64,000 nt of DNA from Arthrobacter sp. Marseille-P9274 (GCF_946892675.1 NZ_CAMPOV010000001.1:1-64000); one strand, 5' to 3'; counted from the stretch's first letter, positions 1 through 12,072 are shown. Notes: generated by a model from the letters alone, not told the origin. A program made the numbers and translations.

Positions 1-429
1 CCCTTCAACGACACCACCCCACCACCCTTCTGAACCGCAGTGCCCCCTGAATCGTCGATGAATCCTGCTGGCGGTACGGGTGTGCGCATACCCGGAGCGG
101 ACCCCGCGGACAGACCCCCGAGCTGGGAGACGGACAGCCCCTAAGCCAAGAGGCGTGGAGTGACCCCCTGACGGCGCGCGCCGTCAGGGGGTCACTACGG
201 AGAGGCGCATACGGAAATTAGGCGGCATCTGGCAGCGTGTGAAGTGGGAGCCGGTCACGAATGACTAACTCCGCTCGCTCAGTTGGTCCTTAGCTGAAGA
301 ACCTCCCCCGATTGGACAACGCCGGCACCCACTCCGGCTGGACACGGAGGCACCCACTCCGGCTGGACATCGCTGGCATCCACCGGGCTGACAATGCCGG
401 TACCTTCCCCGGCTGGACGCCGCCGGTAC
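1..429. other. Non-coding left edge, no gene recognised
   Basis: I see no convincing coding region here. The stretch holds a perfect 38-bp palindrome (159-196) and the start of a degenerate 25-bp tandem repeat (314-440). Short open frames exist but carry no recognisable protein signal. It lies downstream of the minus-strand ligA/DUF2087 pair, so it may hold their terminator. Confidence 0.5.
159..196. repeat. 38-bp perfect palindrome
   Basis: AGTGACCCCCTGACGG (159-174) is followed by CGCGCG and then by its exact reverse complement (181-196). Because CGCGCG is itself palindromic, the whole 38 bp is one perfect palindrome. RNA from either strand would form a very stable hairpin. There is no adjacent T run, so a factor-independent terminator is not certain; a protein-binding or recombination site is possible. 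Confidence 0.85.
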
Positions 430-440
430 CTACTCCGGCT
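314..440. repeat. Five degenerate 25-26 bp tandem repeats
   Basis: Five consecutive units begin at 314, 340, 365, 390 and 415. Each has the form GGACA-n4-CGGCACC-n2-CTCCGGCT with scattered substitutions. The last unit runs 11 bp into the 3' end of the DUF2087 gene (stop at 430). No function is evident; an old minisatellite or duplicated 3' UTR element would look like this. Confidence 0.7.
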
Positions 441-948
441 GGGCACGGCGGTAGGCGCTGCCGTCGGCTTCGCGTGCCAGGCAGTGGTAATCGACGAGGG
501 CCCGGCGCAGCATCGGGATGTCGTCGGTGAAGTCGGCGAGGCGGTTGTTCACTTCCTTCTCAGTCAGCGTCTGGCCGGGGCCGATCACCCGGTCGCGAAC
601 GTAATGCAGAACCTTGAGCCGGTCGGAGGCGCGGCGGGGCAGCCAGTCGATCCGGCCGTCGACGAGGAACCGCTCCGGGCCGGCGGGTTCGGGCCGCCGT
701 GCGTTGGCCAATGCGGCTTTGAAGACGTCTCCGTCCACGACGAGCCGTCCGTCTTCCTCGTGGACGAGGCCGGAGCCGACCAGCCGGCTGCGTTCTTTCG
801 GCGTCAGCTCCGGCTGCTGGCCGAGGACCACCGCCGCGTACAGCTCGCGCAGGCGGTGGCTGGCGAGTGCCGACAACAACTGCTGCCAGCCCGCGGGCGA
901 GGCGGCATGCCCCGCCTCGCCCGGTTCCGGCGTCGTACTTGCAGGCAT
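430..948 (-). CDS. DUF2087 domain-containing protein
   Basis: The product is 172 aa. The C-terminal half (about residues 95-165) matches the DUF2087 pattern: LVDGRIDWLPRRASDRLKVL, then a central VNxxLxxFxDD segment and an LRRxLVDxxxLxRxxDGxxYRR ending. In this family the domain is often attached to a small regulator-like N-terminal region. Here the N-terminal 90 residues look like a compact helical, possibly winged-helix domain (LLSALASHRLRELYAAVVLG). The ATG at 948 follows GGAGG at good spacing, and the gene begins 13 bp after the ligA stop, so the two are probably co-transcribed. The molecular role of DUF2087 is not established. Confidence 0.8.
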   Translation of the reverse strand: MPASTTPEPGEAGHAASPAGWQQLLSALASHRLRELYAAVVLGQQPELTPKERSRLVGSGLVHEEDGRLVVDGDVFKAALANARRPEPAGPERFLVDGRIDWLPRRASDRLKVLHYVRDRVIGPGQTLTEKEVNNRLADFTDDIPMLRRALVDYHCLAREADGSAYRRAQPE

Positions 949-961
949 TACTGGCCTCCGT

Positions 962-3978
<3,017 letters not shown>

Positions 3979-4056
3979 CTTCGTGACTTCCTTCCGTTTC
4001 ATCGTCCGGCCGCTGAGACGGCCGTGCGGCGGGCCCGCCGCATAAACTGTTGCCCG

Positions 4057-5634
4057 TCAGTCGGCGCAGCCGCGGACCGGGTCGGACGACTTTCCGTTGG
4101 CCCGCAGGACCACGACCTCGATGCACGTGCGGTCGTTCCCTGCGACCGGCACCGTGATTCTGTCTCCGCGCGTGCGTTCCGGCTCGCCCTTGCCCAGCGC
4201 CGTCACCGGCGTCCAGATGAACATGTCCCCGTCCCGTTCGTCCGGATTGGTCCAACTGAAGGTGGCCTTGGCGCCGTCGATCTTTCCGCTCAAGTCCTCC
4301 GGCGGCACGATGTTGCCGGCCAGGCCGTCGATGGCGTTGGCCGGCGGCTGGCTCACCGGCGGCGGAGCCGCCTCCTCCTCGGGAGCCGGCAGGTTGACGA
4401 TGGCGACCGTTCCGGCGGCCACCAGCATGGCCGCGCCTATGGCACCGGCCACCAGCAGCGGCCGCTTCTTTCCGCGTACGACGGCGGGGTCTCCGGTCCG
4501 CGGGTCCGCCGACTCCTCCGGGGTGCGGGTTCCGGGCCGCAGCACCGTGGCGTCGTCGGCCCCAAGCGCAGTCTCCGCCGCGGGCAGCGCGGCAGTGGTG
4601 CCGGCTCCGGCGGCCGGCACCGTACGAGTGGTGTTCCTGTCCGGAAAGACCGGCCTGCCCAGCGTGGGCGAGCGGGTGGTGCCGTCCGGATCGATCGCCA
4701 CGATCTGGCGCACCCGGGTGGCGTCCCCGCCCTCGTCGGCGGGCAGGTCGTCGCCGGGATGCGCCTCTTCGAGGACTTCGAACGGCGTGACGGACAGGTT
4801 GAGCTCCGCCTGGATCCGCTGCAGCGCCAGCGCGAAGGCATGGGCGGAGCGGAATCGCGACGCCGGCGACTTCGCCATCGCGGTGGCCAGCGCCTGCTCC
4901 AGCGACTCCGGCACGTCGGCCCGGCGCAGCGGAGGCAGCGGGGCGGTGGCAATGCGGTTCATCAGCTCGCGCTGGGAATTGTCCCCACCCGGCCGCACGA
5001 AGGGCGACCTCCCGGCGAGCAGCGTGTAGAGGGTCGCGCCGAGCGCCCAGATGTCGACCTTGATGCCATCCGCATTCGAGCTGTGGAACACCTCCGGCGG
5101 GGACCACGGGATCGACATGCCGGCGTCGTCGTCCATGCTGTCCGTGGTGCCGGAGATCCCGAAGTCCGTCAGCGCCGGCCGGTTGTAGTCGGTGACCAAA
5201 ATGTTCGCAGGCTTGATGTCCCGGTGCACGATGCCGGCCCGGTGCGCTGTCTCGACAGCGGACGCGACCTGGATTCCGAGCGAGAGGACTTCGTCGACGC
5301 CGAGCGGCCCGCGACGGTACCGGACGTCCAGGCTAGGCCGCGAGCAGTACTCCATCGCCAGGTAGGAGTGGCCGTCCGCGGTGATGTCCGCCTCGTAGAT
5401 CGTGACGATGAACGGATGCGTGGAAAGCTGCGCCATGAGGTTGGCCTCGGACTCGAAGCGGCGGCGCGCGCCCTCCGTCTTCAGGTCCGCGACCAGCACC
5501 TTGACGGCGACCTTCCGCGTCGGTCGGTCCTGTTGGTAGAGGTAGACGTCGGAGAAGCCGCCGGAACCGAGCAGGCTGACGTAGCGGTAGCCATCGATGG
5601 CAGGCGGCGGCGCAGGGGGACGCTTCGAACTCAC
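4057..5634 (-). CDS. Membrane Ser/Thr protein kinase (Hanks type)
   Basis: The product is 525 aa. The kinase domain (about 14-275) has every catalytic element: the Gly loop GSGGFSDVY (23-31), Lys45 in VAVKVL, HRDIKPAN with Asp139 and Asn144, and DFG at 157-159. A Pro/Thr-rich linker contains two similar DAT-x-x-R motifs (GDATRVR near 303 and DDATVLR near 360) that look like autophosphorylation/FHA-docking sites. One membrane segment (about 393-413, LLVAGAIGAAMLVAAGTVAIV) is followed by an extracytoplasmic domain of about 110 aa with two cysteines and no PASTA repeats. The GTG start overlaps the stop of the upstream FHA gene (GTGA), indicating translational coupling. It likely phosphorylates FHA partners in this operon; PP2C would reverse this. 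Confidence 0.92.
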   Translation of the reverse strand: MSSKRPPAPPPAIDGYRYVSLLGSGGFSDVYLYQQDRPTRKVAVKVLVADLKTEGARRRFESEANLMAQLSTHPFIVTIYEADITADGHSYLAMEYCSRPSLDVRYRRGPLGVDEVLSLGIQVASAVETAHRAGIVHRDIKPANILVTDYNRPALTDFGISGTTDSMDDDAGMSIPWSPPEVFHSSNADGIKVDIWALGATLYTLLAGRSPFVRPGGDNSQRELMNRIATAPLPPLRRADVPESLEQALATAMAKSPASRFRSAHAFALALQRIQAELNLSVTPFEVLEEAHPGDDLPADEGGDATRVRQIVAIDPDGTTRSPTLGRPVFPDRNTTRTVPAAGAGTTAALPAAETALGADDATVLRPGTRTPEESADPRTGDPAVVRGKKRPLLVAGAIGAAMLVAAGTVAIVNLPAPEEEAAPPPVSQPPANAIDGLAGNIVPPEDLSGKIDGAKATFSWTNPDERDGDMFIWTPVTALGKGEPERTRGDRITVPVAGNDRTCIEVVVLRANGKSSDPVRGCAD

Positions 5635-7467
5635 AGAAGGTCCTCGAAGCGCAGCGAGACGCCGTCGCCCAGGTCCGCGACGTCGCCGTCGAACAGGATC
5701 ATGGATTCGCCCTGGCCCAGTCGGCGCGGCGGCTGCCCCTCACGGATCAGCATGGTGCCGTTGGTCGCTTTCAGGTCGCCCAGGATCACATGCCAGCCCT
5801 CGAGCCGCACCTCCAGGTGCGAACGCGAAATGTCGCCGCTGACGCTGCGGACCTGCACCAACTGGGGCATGACGTTGCCCTGCACGCGGGAGGCGGCCGG
5901 CTGCCGGCCGACAATCACCGGCCGGTCGAGCTCGATGACCTCGCCCGAGGACAGCCGCATCTTCCCCAGGCTGGGGCGCTTCACCTCGCTCGCGTCGCTG
6001 GCCAGGGGCGCGGCACAGCGCGAACAAGCGGAACGCGTCGGCGGGTTCGCATGGCCCTGCGGACAGACCCGGGCCAGCACCATGGGGCCGGTCGTCGCCG
6101 GGGGCTCGCCCGGCGTACCCGCGGCTCCACCTCCGCCGGGCAGGCTCTTCAGGTCGCTCCGCATCAGCGTCTGGCCGTCGTGGTCGCCCTCGAGCGCGGA
6201 TCGGGATGAAGCAGGAGCAGCGGGCTGCGCGGGCGAGGCCGGAATGGCGGGCTGCACAGAGGTTGGCTGGATTCGTCCGGCGGCCTCGGCGGGCTGCGCG
6301 GGCGAGGCCGGAACGGCGGGCTGCACAGAGGTTGGCTGGATTCGTCCGGCGGCCTCGGCGGGCTGCGCGGGCGAGGCCGGAACGGCGGGCTGCACAGAGG
6401 TTGGCTGGATTCGTCCGGCGGCCTCGGCGGCCTGGGATTCGGCGGCGCGGGCGCGGGCGGAGGCCGACGGGGTCAGCCACGGGACCGAGTCGATCAGGCT
6501 CGCCGTCTGCCTCGCGGGGCCGGGGCCTGCGCGGGCGGGCCGGCGGGGCACCGGTCACGACGGCGGCCGGCGGAGTCTGCGCCGAGGGTGCGGCGTGACC
6601 GGCGGTCGGGTTCGCCGGCAGGTTGGCGCGCTGGGCTTTCGTATGGACGACGGTCTCCTCGATGTCACCCTCCCCGTCGGGGTCAGCAGCGTTGGGGTCA
6701 GCAGGCTCGGGCTCCGCCGCGTCGACGTCCGCGGCGCCGTGGTTCTCGGCGCCGTGGTTCTCGGCACCAATCTCCTCGGCATCGCCGGGCGTCAGGAGGG
6801 TGTCGTCGGAAGCCGGTGCGTCGAGGGCGTCCGGCTCTTCAACGGGGGGTTCTTCGACGACAGGCTCGGACGCGGGCGGCGGCGGAACTTGTCCGCTAGG
6901 GGCCTGCTGGTCCTGCAGCTGCGGGGCCGGGACGGGCTCTTGGGACGCAGCGGCTTCCGTCCGAGGGGCGGGCACGGGGTCCGCCCCTTCCTCGTTGGGC
7001 GCACCGCTCAAGGCGGTTCCGCCGTCGTCGTTCCCCACCCTGATGCCGCCGAGCTGGACCACGCCTTCGGCCAGGGGCAGCCAGCGGCAGGCGCCTTCCT
7101 TGCCGGCGTTGATCACGACGTCGAAGGCGTCCTGCTCGGGCAGCAGCCGCTCGGTCCAGGTGGTCACGCCCTGGCCGGAGAGCTCGGCGGCTCCGTCGCT
7201 GCCGTCGGTGTTGACCACGACGTCGCCGCGCAGGATGGTGTGCATCTTGCCGTCGAAGGAGATGATGGCGAACTCGGGCAGGGCCGCCAGGTCCGTGCCG
7301 TAGCCGCTGACGACGGCCCCGAGCACGGACTGCAGGGTCGGGCGGCCTGCGAGGACCGCCCAGAGATCATGCACGACGTCTTCCCTTGTCCCGCTGTCCA
7401 GCAGCACGATCGTGCCGCCGCGGACCAGCCCCAGCCACGGGCCGGGGCGGTAGGAAATCGCTGGCAT
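5631..7467 (-). pseudogene. Zinc-ribbon/FHA protein, split by a frameshift
   Basis: One gene appears to be spread over two frames. From the ATG at 7467 (TAATG overlap with PP2C) the first frame gives an N-terminal domain (about 1-150, LGLVRGGTIVLLDSG) and an acidic, Pro-rich linker containing EETVVHTK. The second frame, ending at 5631 in a GTGA overlap with the kinase, gives a repeated linker, a zinc ribbon (CPQGH-x7-CSRC) and a canonical FHA domain (VGRQP, SRSHLEV, TNGT). The frames differ by one extra base. The change must lie between 6512 and 6555, because the second frame has a TGA at 6555-6557 and the first frame turns into Arg-rich nonsense below 6512. The intact product would be about 611 aa. 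A sequencing error in the GC tract is as likely as real inactivation. Confidence 0.75.
6222..6428 (-). repeat. Three 69-bp direct repeats in FHA linker
   Basis: Three tandem copies, beginning at 6222, 6291 and 6360, differ by only one or two bases. Read in the frame of the C-terminal FHA half, each encodes a 23-residue Ala/Pro-rich unit (GRIQPTSVQPAVPASPAQPA plus AEA). Near identity implies recent expansion, and the copy number is likely to vary between strains. As 69 is divisible by three, changes alter linker length without shifting the frame. Confidence 0.95.
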
Positions 7468-8336
7468 TAGGGCTCCCCCTCGGTCGGTGCTGCGCCGGGT
7501 TGGCCGGCGACGGGCCGGGGCAGCGTGTTCGTGTCTTCCTCCTCGTGCCGCGGGGCCGTGGCCTCCTGATCGGCCTCGCAGGTCAGGGCGGCGTCGACCA
7601 CCAGCACGGTGATGTTGTCCCGCCCGCCCGAGCGGAGTGCGGCTTGGATCAGGCCCTGCACCGCGTCCTGGGGCCGCTCGGTCGAATTCAGGATGGTGTA
7701 GATGTGCGCGTCGCTGACCTCGGAGGTGAGGCCATCGGAGCAGATCAGCAGCCGGTCCCCCGATTCGACCGGCAGCATCCAGAAGTCCGGCTCGGCGTCG
7801 TCCCCGGTTCCCAGCGCCCGGGTCACCACATGGCGGCGCGGATGCACGAGCGCCTCCTGCGCCGTGATCCGGCCGGACTCCAGTAGCTCCTGGACCTCGG
7901 AGTGGTCGATGCTGATCTGTTCCAGCTTGCCTTGGCTGAGCCGGTAGGTCCGCGAGTCGCCGACGTTGAACACCAGCCAGTAGGCGATCCCGCGTTCCTC
8001 AACGAGCGCTGCTCCCGTGACCGTGGTGCCGGCGCGGGAGGCCGCGGCGATCCGGATCCGGCGGTCGGCGTCCGCCAGCAGCTGCTGCATCTGCGCGGCG
8101 CCCAGCGGACGTTCGCGGGCATACTCGGCCAGCGTCTCCACGCAGATGCGGCTGGCCACCTCGCCGGCCTCGTGGCCGCCCATGCCGTCCGCCACCGCAA
8201 AGAGCGGGGCCGCCGCGACGAAGGAGTCCTCGTTCAGTTCACGGCGCAGCCCGCGGTCGGTACCGGCCCCGACAGTCAGCCGGATGGAGTCGTGGTGCCG
8301 ATCCTGGTCGCCCGGCCGCTCCTGGTCGCCGGTCAT
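7467..8336 (-). CDS. PP2C-family Ser/Thr protein phosphatase
   Basis: The product is 289 aa. All PP2C motifs with the metal-binding aspartates are present: RRELNEDSF near the N-terminus, VADGMGGHEAGE, VGDSRTYRL, LLICSDGLT and GGRDNITVLVV. It has no membrane segment and ends in an acidic Pro/Thr-rich tail, so it is a soluble cytoplasmic enzyme. In this family it removes phosphate from Ser/Thr kinase substrates, and the obvious partner is the kinase three genes along. The ATG at 8336 overlaps the stop of the RDD-FHA gene (ATGA), and its own TAA overlaps the next ATG (TAATG), so its output is probably fixed relative to both neighbours. Confidence 0.93.
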   Translation of the reverse strand: MTGDQERPGDQDRHHDSIRLTVGAGTDRGLRRELNEDSFVAAAPLFAVADGMGGHEAGEVASRICVETLAEYARERPLGAAQMQQLLADADRRIRIAAASRAGTTVTGAALVEERGIAYWLVFNVGDSRTYRLSQGKLEQISIDHSEVQELLESGRITAQEALVHPRRHVVTRALGTGDDAEPDFWMLPVESGDRLLICSDGLTSEVSDAHIYTILNSTERPQDAVQGLIQAALRSGGRDNITVLVVDAALTCEADQEATAPRHEEEDTNTLPRPVAGQPGAAPTEGEP

Positions 8337-9547
8337 GCCTGCCCAATGGTGAAGCTGCGGTCCCCGAAGTGCACTGTGTCGCCGATCCGGGCGGCGACGG
8401 GGCTGCCCGGGGTGAGCTGGTTGCGGAACCCGTCCGCGCCCGTGACGGCCGTGCCGTTGGTCGAGTTGCGGTCCGCGACCCACACGGTCGCGCCGTCGAC
8501 GCGCAGCTGCAGGTGCGTCTTGGAGACGGAGCGTCCCATGTCGGCGAAATCGATCAAGTGCTCGACGTCCTCGCCCTCGGCCGCGGCGGGGTTCCTGCCG
8601 ATCAGCACGGTGCCCTCGACCGTGACTTCGCGTCCGTCGTCGAAGCGGATGGCTATGCCCCGCGGCTGCTGTGCCAGGGCCGGTTCCGCCGGGGCGGGCG
8701 CTTCCGTGGCAGGGTCGCTGCGGAGCCGGGTGAAGGCCAGTTCGTCCTCGGCCTGTGCCGCGGGTCCGGCAGGGCGGGAAACGGACGACGCCGGTACCTC
8801 CTGCGGTGCGGATGCCACCGAGGTGCCGCCCGCCGTCGTGCTTTGTCCAAACGCCGCGGGCGGGGCTGAAGCCGCAGGCGCGCCGAAGCCGGGGATGCCG
8901 GAAATGATGCCCCGGGAGCCGGCCTCGGCCGCCCCGGCATCGAAGGCGGGCCACTGCTGGCCGGCGAAAACCGGCTCGGCGGCCGGCTCGGCGGCCGGCT
9001 CGGCTGGCTGGCCATCGGGGGCGGCGGCGCCGTAGAGTCCGCCGGTGGTCAGCGGATCCCGGCCGGCGTTGACGTCCAGCACCAGGGTCTTGGCCACCTT
9101 GTCGTGCCAGCCCTGGCGCTTGTGGTTGGGGTCCCAGATGTTGGAAATGACCACGACGATCGGGCCGGCGACCGGCACCACGTTGCTGACGGCAAGGATG
9201 AGCCCGCGGATGAAAATCGCGGCCCGGCCCGGGGCCTCGCCGTCCTCGCTGGCGGTGCGCAGTCCGAGCAGGACGTTGCCGGGGGTCTTGCCCGAGCGGG
9301 CTTCCCAGAGCCACTTCCAGATCGTGTACCCAAGCACCAGCACGGCGGCGATGCCGGCGGCGAGGAAGAAGCCGCCCAGCGCTGCCGCCGTCGCGGTTTC
9401 GCTGCCGGTCGAGGCCGCCGAGACCACCGACGGGAGGCTAATGCCGTAGGCGATGCCCGCCACAATGGCCGGAGGAATCCTGTCGATCAGCCATGCGCCG
9501 AATCGCTTGCCAGCCGACGCGCTGACGAGGTTCAGTCTTGCCGCCAC
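8333..9547 (-). CDS. RDD membrane domain fused to FHA domain
   Basis: The product is 404 aa. Residues about 10-165 form an RDD domain: GKRFGAWLIDRI at the start, three or four hydrophobic segments, and GKTPGNVLLGLR plus HDKVAKTLVL at the end. An Ala/Pro-rich linker with a PAAEPAAEP repeat follows. The C-terminal 100 residues are a FHA domain (VLIGRNP, SKTHLQLRV, NSTNGTAV), so it should bind phosphothreonine peptides at the inner membrane face. The start overlaps the 3' end of the transglutaminase-like gene by 16 bp and the stop overlaps the PP2C start. It could tether a phosphorylated kinase or cluster member to the membrane; that is inference. Confidence 0.9.
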   Translation of the reverse strand: MAARLNLVSASAGKRFGAWLIDRIPPAIVAGIAYGISLPSVVSAASTGSETATAAALGGFFLAAGIAAVLVLGYTIWKWLWEARSGKTPGNVLLGLRTASEDGEAPGRAAIFIRGLILAVSNVVPVAGPIVVVISNIWDPNHKRQGWHDKVAKTLVLDVNAGRDPLTTGGLYGAAAPDGQPAEPAAEPAAEPVFAGQQWPAFDAGAAEAGSRGIISGIPGFGAPAASAPPAAFGQSTTAGGTSVASAPQEVPASSVSRPAGPAAQAEDELAFTRLRSDPATEAPAPAEPALAQQPRGIAIRFDDGREVTVEGTVLIGRNPAAAEGEDVEHLIDFADMGRSVSKTHLQLRVDGATVWVADRNSTNGTAVTGADGFRNQLTPGSPVAARIGDTVHFGDRSFTIGQA

Positions 9548-12072
9548 GTACCGTCCACTCCCTCGTCTTGTTCCCTGCCCGGTGACTCTACTTTACGGGG
9601 CGGTTTCCCGCCGCCCGCGCGCAACATACCGGGTGCTGCGGCGCGCCGTTTTGCCATGCGGGACCGGACATCGGCCAGCAGGGACCGCAGCGAGTACTTG
9701 GCCCGCTGCCGCTTCCAGAAGCCTGCGCCGGCCGACATCTCCTCCAGCGACTTGTCCACGCTCTCCCAGTACTGCCGGACCTGGACTTCGGTGGGTTCGC
9801 CGCGGCCGAAGACCGCGGCGTCGGCCCGGCGCGCCAGCAGCGTGGTGGTGCCGGAGGCGGACGGGAAGGCCTCGGCCAGCTCGGCGGCGTGTTCCCGGCG
9901 GGTGGCGCGCGGAGTGGCCGTGGCGCCCATGTCCATCGCCAGGGAGACGACCTCGCTCCAGCCGCCGCTGACGCGCGTGCTCGGCAGGCCTTCCGACGCG
10001 CGCCGCTTGCGCCGGCGCAATTTGAGCCAGGCGATCAGCAGCAGTGGGATCATCAGGATGATGACCGGAATCAGGGCCACGCCGACGGCGGCGAACAGCC
10101 AGCCCCACTGCTCCCAGAAGCCCTTGTCGTCCTGCTCGGCGTCCTGCGGTTCCGGCGCCGAGTCCGGCGGAAGCTCGGCCGGCTCCTGCGGCGGGGGCGG
10201 CGGCTGCAGCACCTGCGGCTTGGGCGTGGACTTCGGCTGCTGCTGCGGCGGCGTCGGTTCGTTGTCCTTGTCCGGGGTCGGATCGAAGGCCACCCAGCCG
10301 GCGTTTTCGAAGGCCACTTCCACCCAGGCGTGGACGTCCTTGCCCTTGATCTCCACCGGGTCGGCGGCGGTGCGTTCCTTCGTCGGATCCGGGTAGAAGC
10401 CCATGACCACCCGGGCCGGCATGCCCAGCTGGCGGGCCATCAGCGCCATCGCGACGGCGTACTGCTCGTCGTCGCCGATCATCTGTTCGGCGTCCAGCAG
10501 CGCGGTGATGCGGCCGGCGCCATGGCCGGAGAGGCTGCGGGCCTCGTCTTCCTTGCCATTGGAGAAGAAGCCGTTCTCGTGCAGCGCCCGCTCCAGCTGC
10601 CGGACCTGCTCGATCGGCTCGGTCGCGTCGCCCACCAGTTCGTTCGCCTTGGTCGCGATGACGGGCGGGGCCTGGTCCGGTTCCGGCAGGGACAGCCGCG
10701 CGAAGCCGTCCTGGGCCAGCCGGCCGTCTTCCGGCTGCTCCGGGAAGGTCACGTTGACCGAGTAGGTGTCCTCGGGGCGAAGGTAGGACGTGGCGAGTGC
10801 CGTCTCTGAGTCCTCGTTGTAGTAGAGCGACCCGCCGACTTCCTTGGCGCGCGGCCCGTCCATCGCCACGCCGTTGAGCTGGCCGCCCGCCGGCAGCCAT
10901 ACACCGGTGTAGTCGCCGACGCTGAAGTCCAGTTCGACCGATTCCCGGTCACCGGTTAACGTGCCCAGGGAGCTCGCGTCCCCCACCGGCGCGTAGTTCC
11001 CGCCGCTCTCGGGGTTCACGTTGTAGACCACGCCGTCGTAGGTATCCAGCGCGGCCAGCCGCACCCGCTCTCCGGCCGGCAGCCCGCGCACGGTGAAGAG
11101 GGTGTCTTCCGACTTATCCTTCACGTACTGGCGGAAGTTCATCAGCGGCGACGGATAGTCGTAGAGGTCAACGGGAGGAACGACGACGTCGCGCAGCACC
11201 TTGCGCTCTTCGGTCGCGGTGAGTGCCGGGGACGCCAGGGCGGTCGCCGCCGTCGCCACGGCCAGCACGCCGGCGGCCAGGCCGGCACGGCGCATGGTGG
11301 CGGCGCGGCGGGCGGCGGGTTCGGCCGCGTTGAGTCCCGCTCCCCCGGCCAGGCCGCCGGTGCGGGCAGTGTGGTGCCGCCAGGCCAGCCAGGCGACCGC
11401 CGCGGCAACCAGCAGCACGCCGCGCAGGAGCGGCAGCGTCGGGGCGTTCGTGCCGAACGCGATGCCCAAAATGAACAAAGCGGTCACGGGCAGCGTCGCC
11501 CAGTAGAGGCCCTTGATGCGCCAGGCCAACGTTCCTGCCAGCAGCGCGGCGGTCAGCGAACCGAGGAAGGGCACCACGAGCATCCCGCCGCTCACGCCGA
11601 CGGGCGCGGCCACGGTCAGGATGTCCTTCCAGGCGAAGATGAAGCCCGTCAGCACGGTGCGCAGCGATTCGAGCGACGGAAGGAACCCGGCGATCGCCTC
11701 GGTCGGCGCCGCGAAGGTGCTGCCCAGGACGAGGTAGGCGACCAGGCCCGCCGTCGCCGTGGCCAGCAGGCCCAGCCGGTACCAGGCGCAGCCCAGCGCC
11801 AGCGCGAGGCCCAGCAGGACACCGCCGATGCCGGCCACCAGGTAGCGGGGATCCCCGCCGAAGACGTTATGGAAGCCGAGGACGCCGAGGGTCAGCAGCA
11901 GGGCCAGGACCGCAGCGTCGATGCCGATGGTGCGCCACGAACGGGGAACCGCGAGTCCCGGGGCGCCGGCCCATAGCCCGCGGCCGGGAAACCGGTCGGC
12001 CGTGGCCGACGTCGGCTTTGCGCGGCGGCGCGCGCGGGTCGGTTCGTTGTCCGGGCTGTCCGTGGTGCTCAT
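9532..12072 (-). CDS. Transglutaminase-fold membrane protein, catalytic Cys replaced by Asp
   Basis: The product is 846 aa. The N-terminal 260 residues hold about six membrane segments, followed by an external region, a transglutaminase-like core (about 470-600), a Pro-rich linker, one more membrane segment (FAAVGVALIPVIILMIPLLL) and a charged cytoplasmic tail. This is the TgpA-type layout that accompanies MoxR and DUF58. The core keeps His581 (DVHAWVEV) and Asp597 (FDPTP), but the nucleophile position, normally Gly-x-Cys-Glu, reads GDDEQYA, with Asp535 in place of Cys. It is therefore probably not a classical thiol transglutaminase; a binding role or different chemistry is possible. ATG at 12072 overlaps the DUF58 stop (ATGA). 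Confidence 0.88.
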   Translation of the reverse strand: MSTTDSPDNEPTRARRRAKPTSATADRFPGRGLWAGAPGLAVPRSWRTIGIDAAVLALLLTLGVLGFHNVFGGDPRYLVAGIGGVLLGLALALGCAWYRLGLLATATAGLVAYLVLGSTFAAPTEAIAGFLPSLESLRTVLTGFIFAWKDILTVAAPVGVSGGMLVVPFLGSLTAALLAGTLAWRIKGLYWATLPVTALFILGIAFGTNAPTLPLLRGVLLVAAAVAWLAWRHHTARTGGLAGGAGLNAAEPAARRAATMRRAGLAAGVLAVATAATALASPALTATEERKVLRDVVVPPVDLYDYPSPLMNFRQYVKDKSEDTLFTVRGLPAGERVRLAALDTYDGVVYNVNPESGGNYAPVGDASSLGTLTGDRESVELDFSVGDYTGVWLPAGGQLNGVAMDGPRAKEVGGSLYYNEDSETALATSYLRPEDTYSVNVTFPEQPEDGRLAQDGFARLSLPEPDQAPPVIATKANELVGDATEPIEQVRQLERALHENGFFSNGKEDEARSLSGHGAGRITALLDAEQMIGDDEQYAVAMALMARQLGMPARVVMGFYPDPTKERTAADPVEIKGKDVHAWVEVAFENAGWVAFDPTPDKDNEPTPPQQQPKSTPKPQVLQPPPPPQEPAELPPDSAPEPQDAEQDDKGFWEQWGWLFAAVGVALIPVIILMIPLLLIAWLKLRRRKRRASEGLPSTRVSGGWSEVVSLAMDMGATATPRATRREHAAELAEAFPSASGTTTLLARRADAAVFGRGEPTEVQVRQYWESVDKSLEEMSAGAGFWKRQRAKYSLRSLLADVRSRMAKRRAAAPGMLRAGGGKPPRKVESPGREQDEGVDGTWRQD

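Noticed and set aside
6222-6428. Possible CRISPR array
   Set aside because: The units are directly adjacent with no spacers and encode a linker in frame; no cas genes are nearby.
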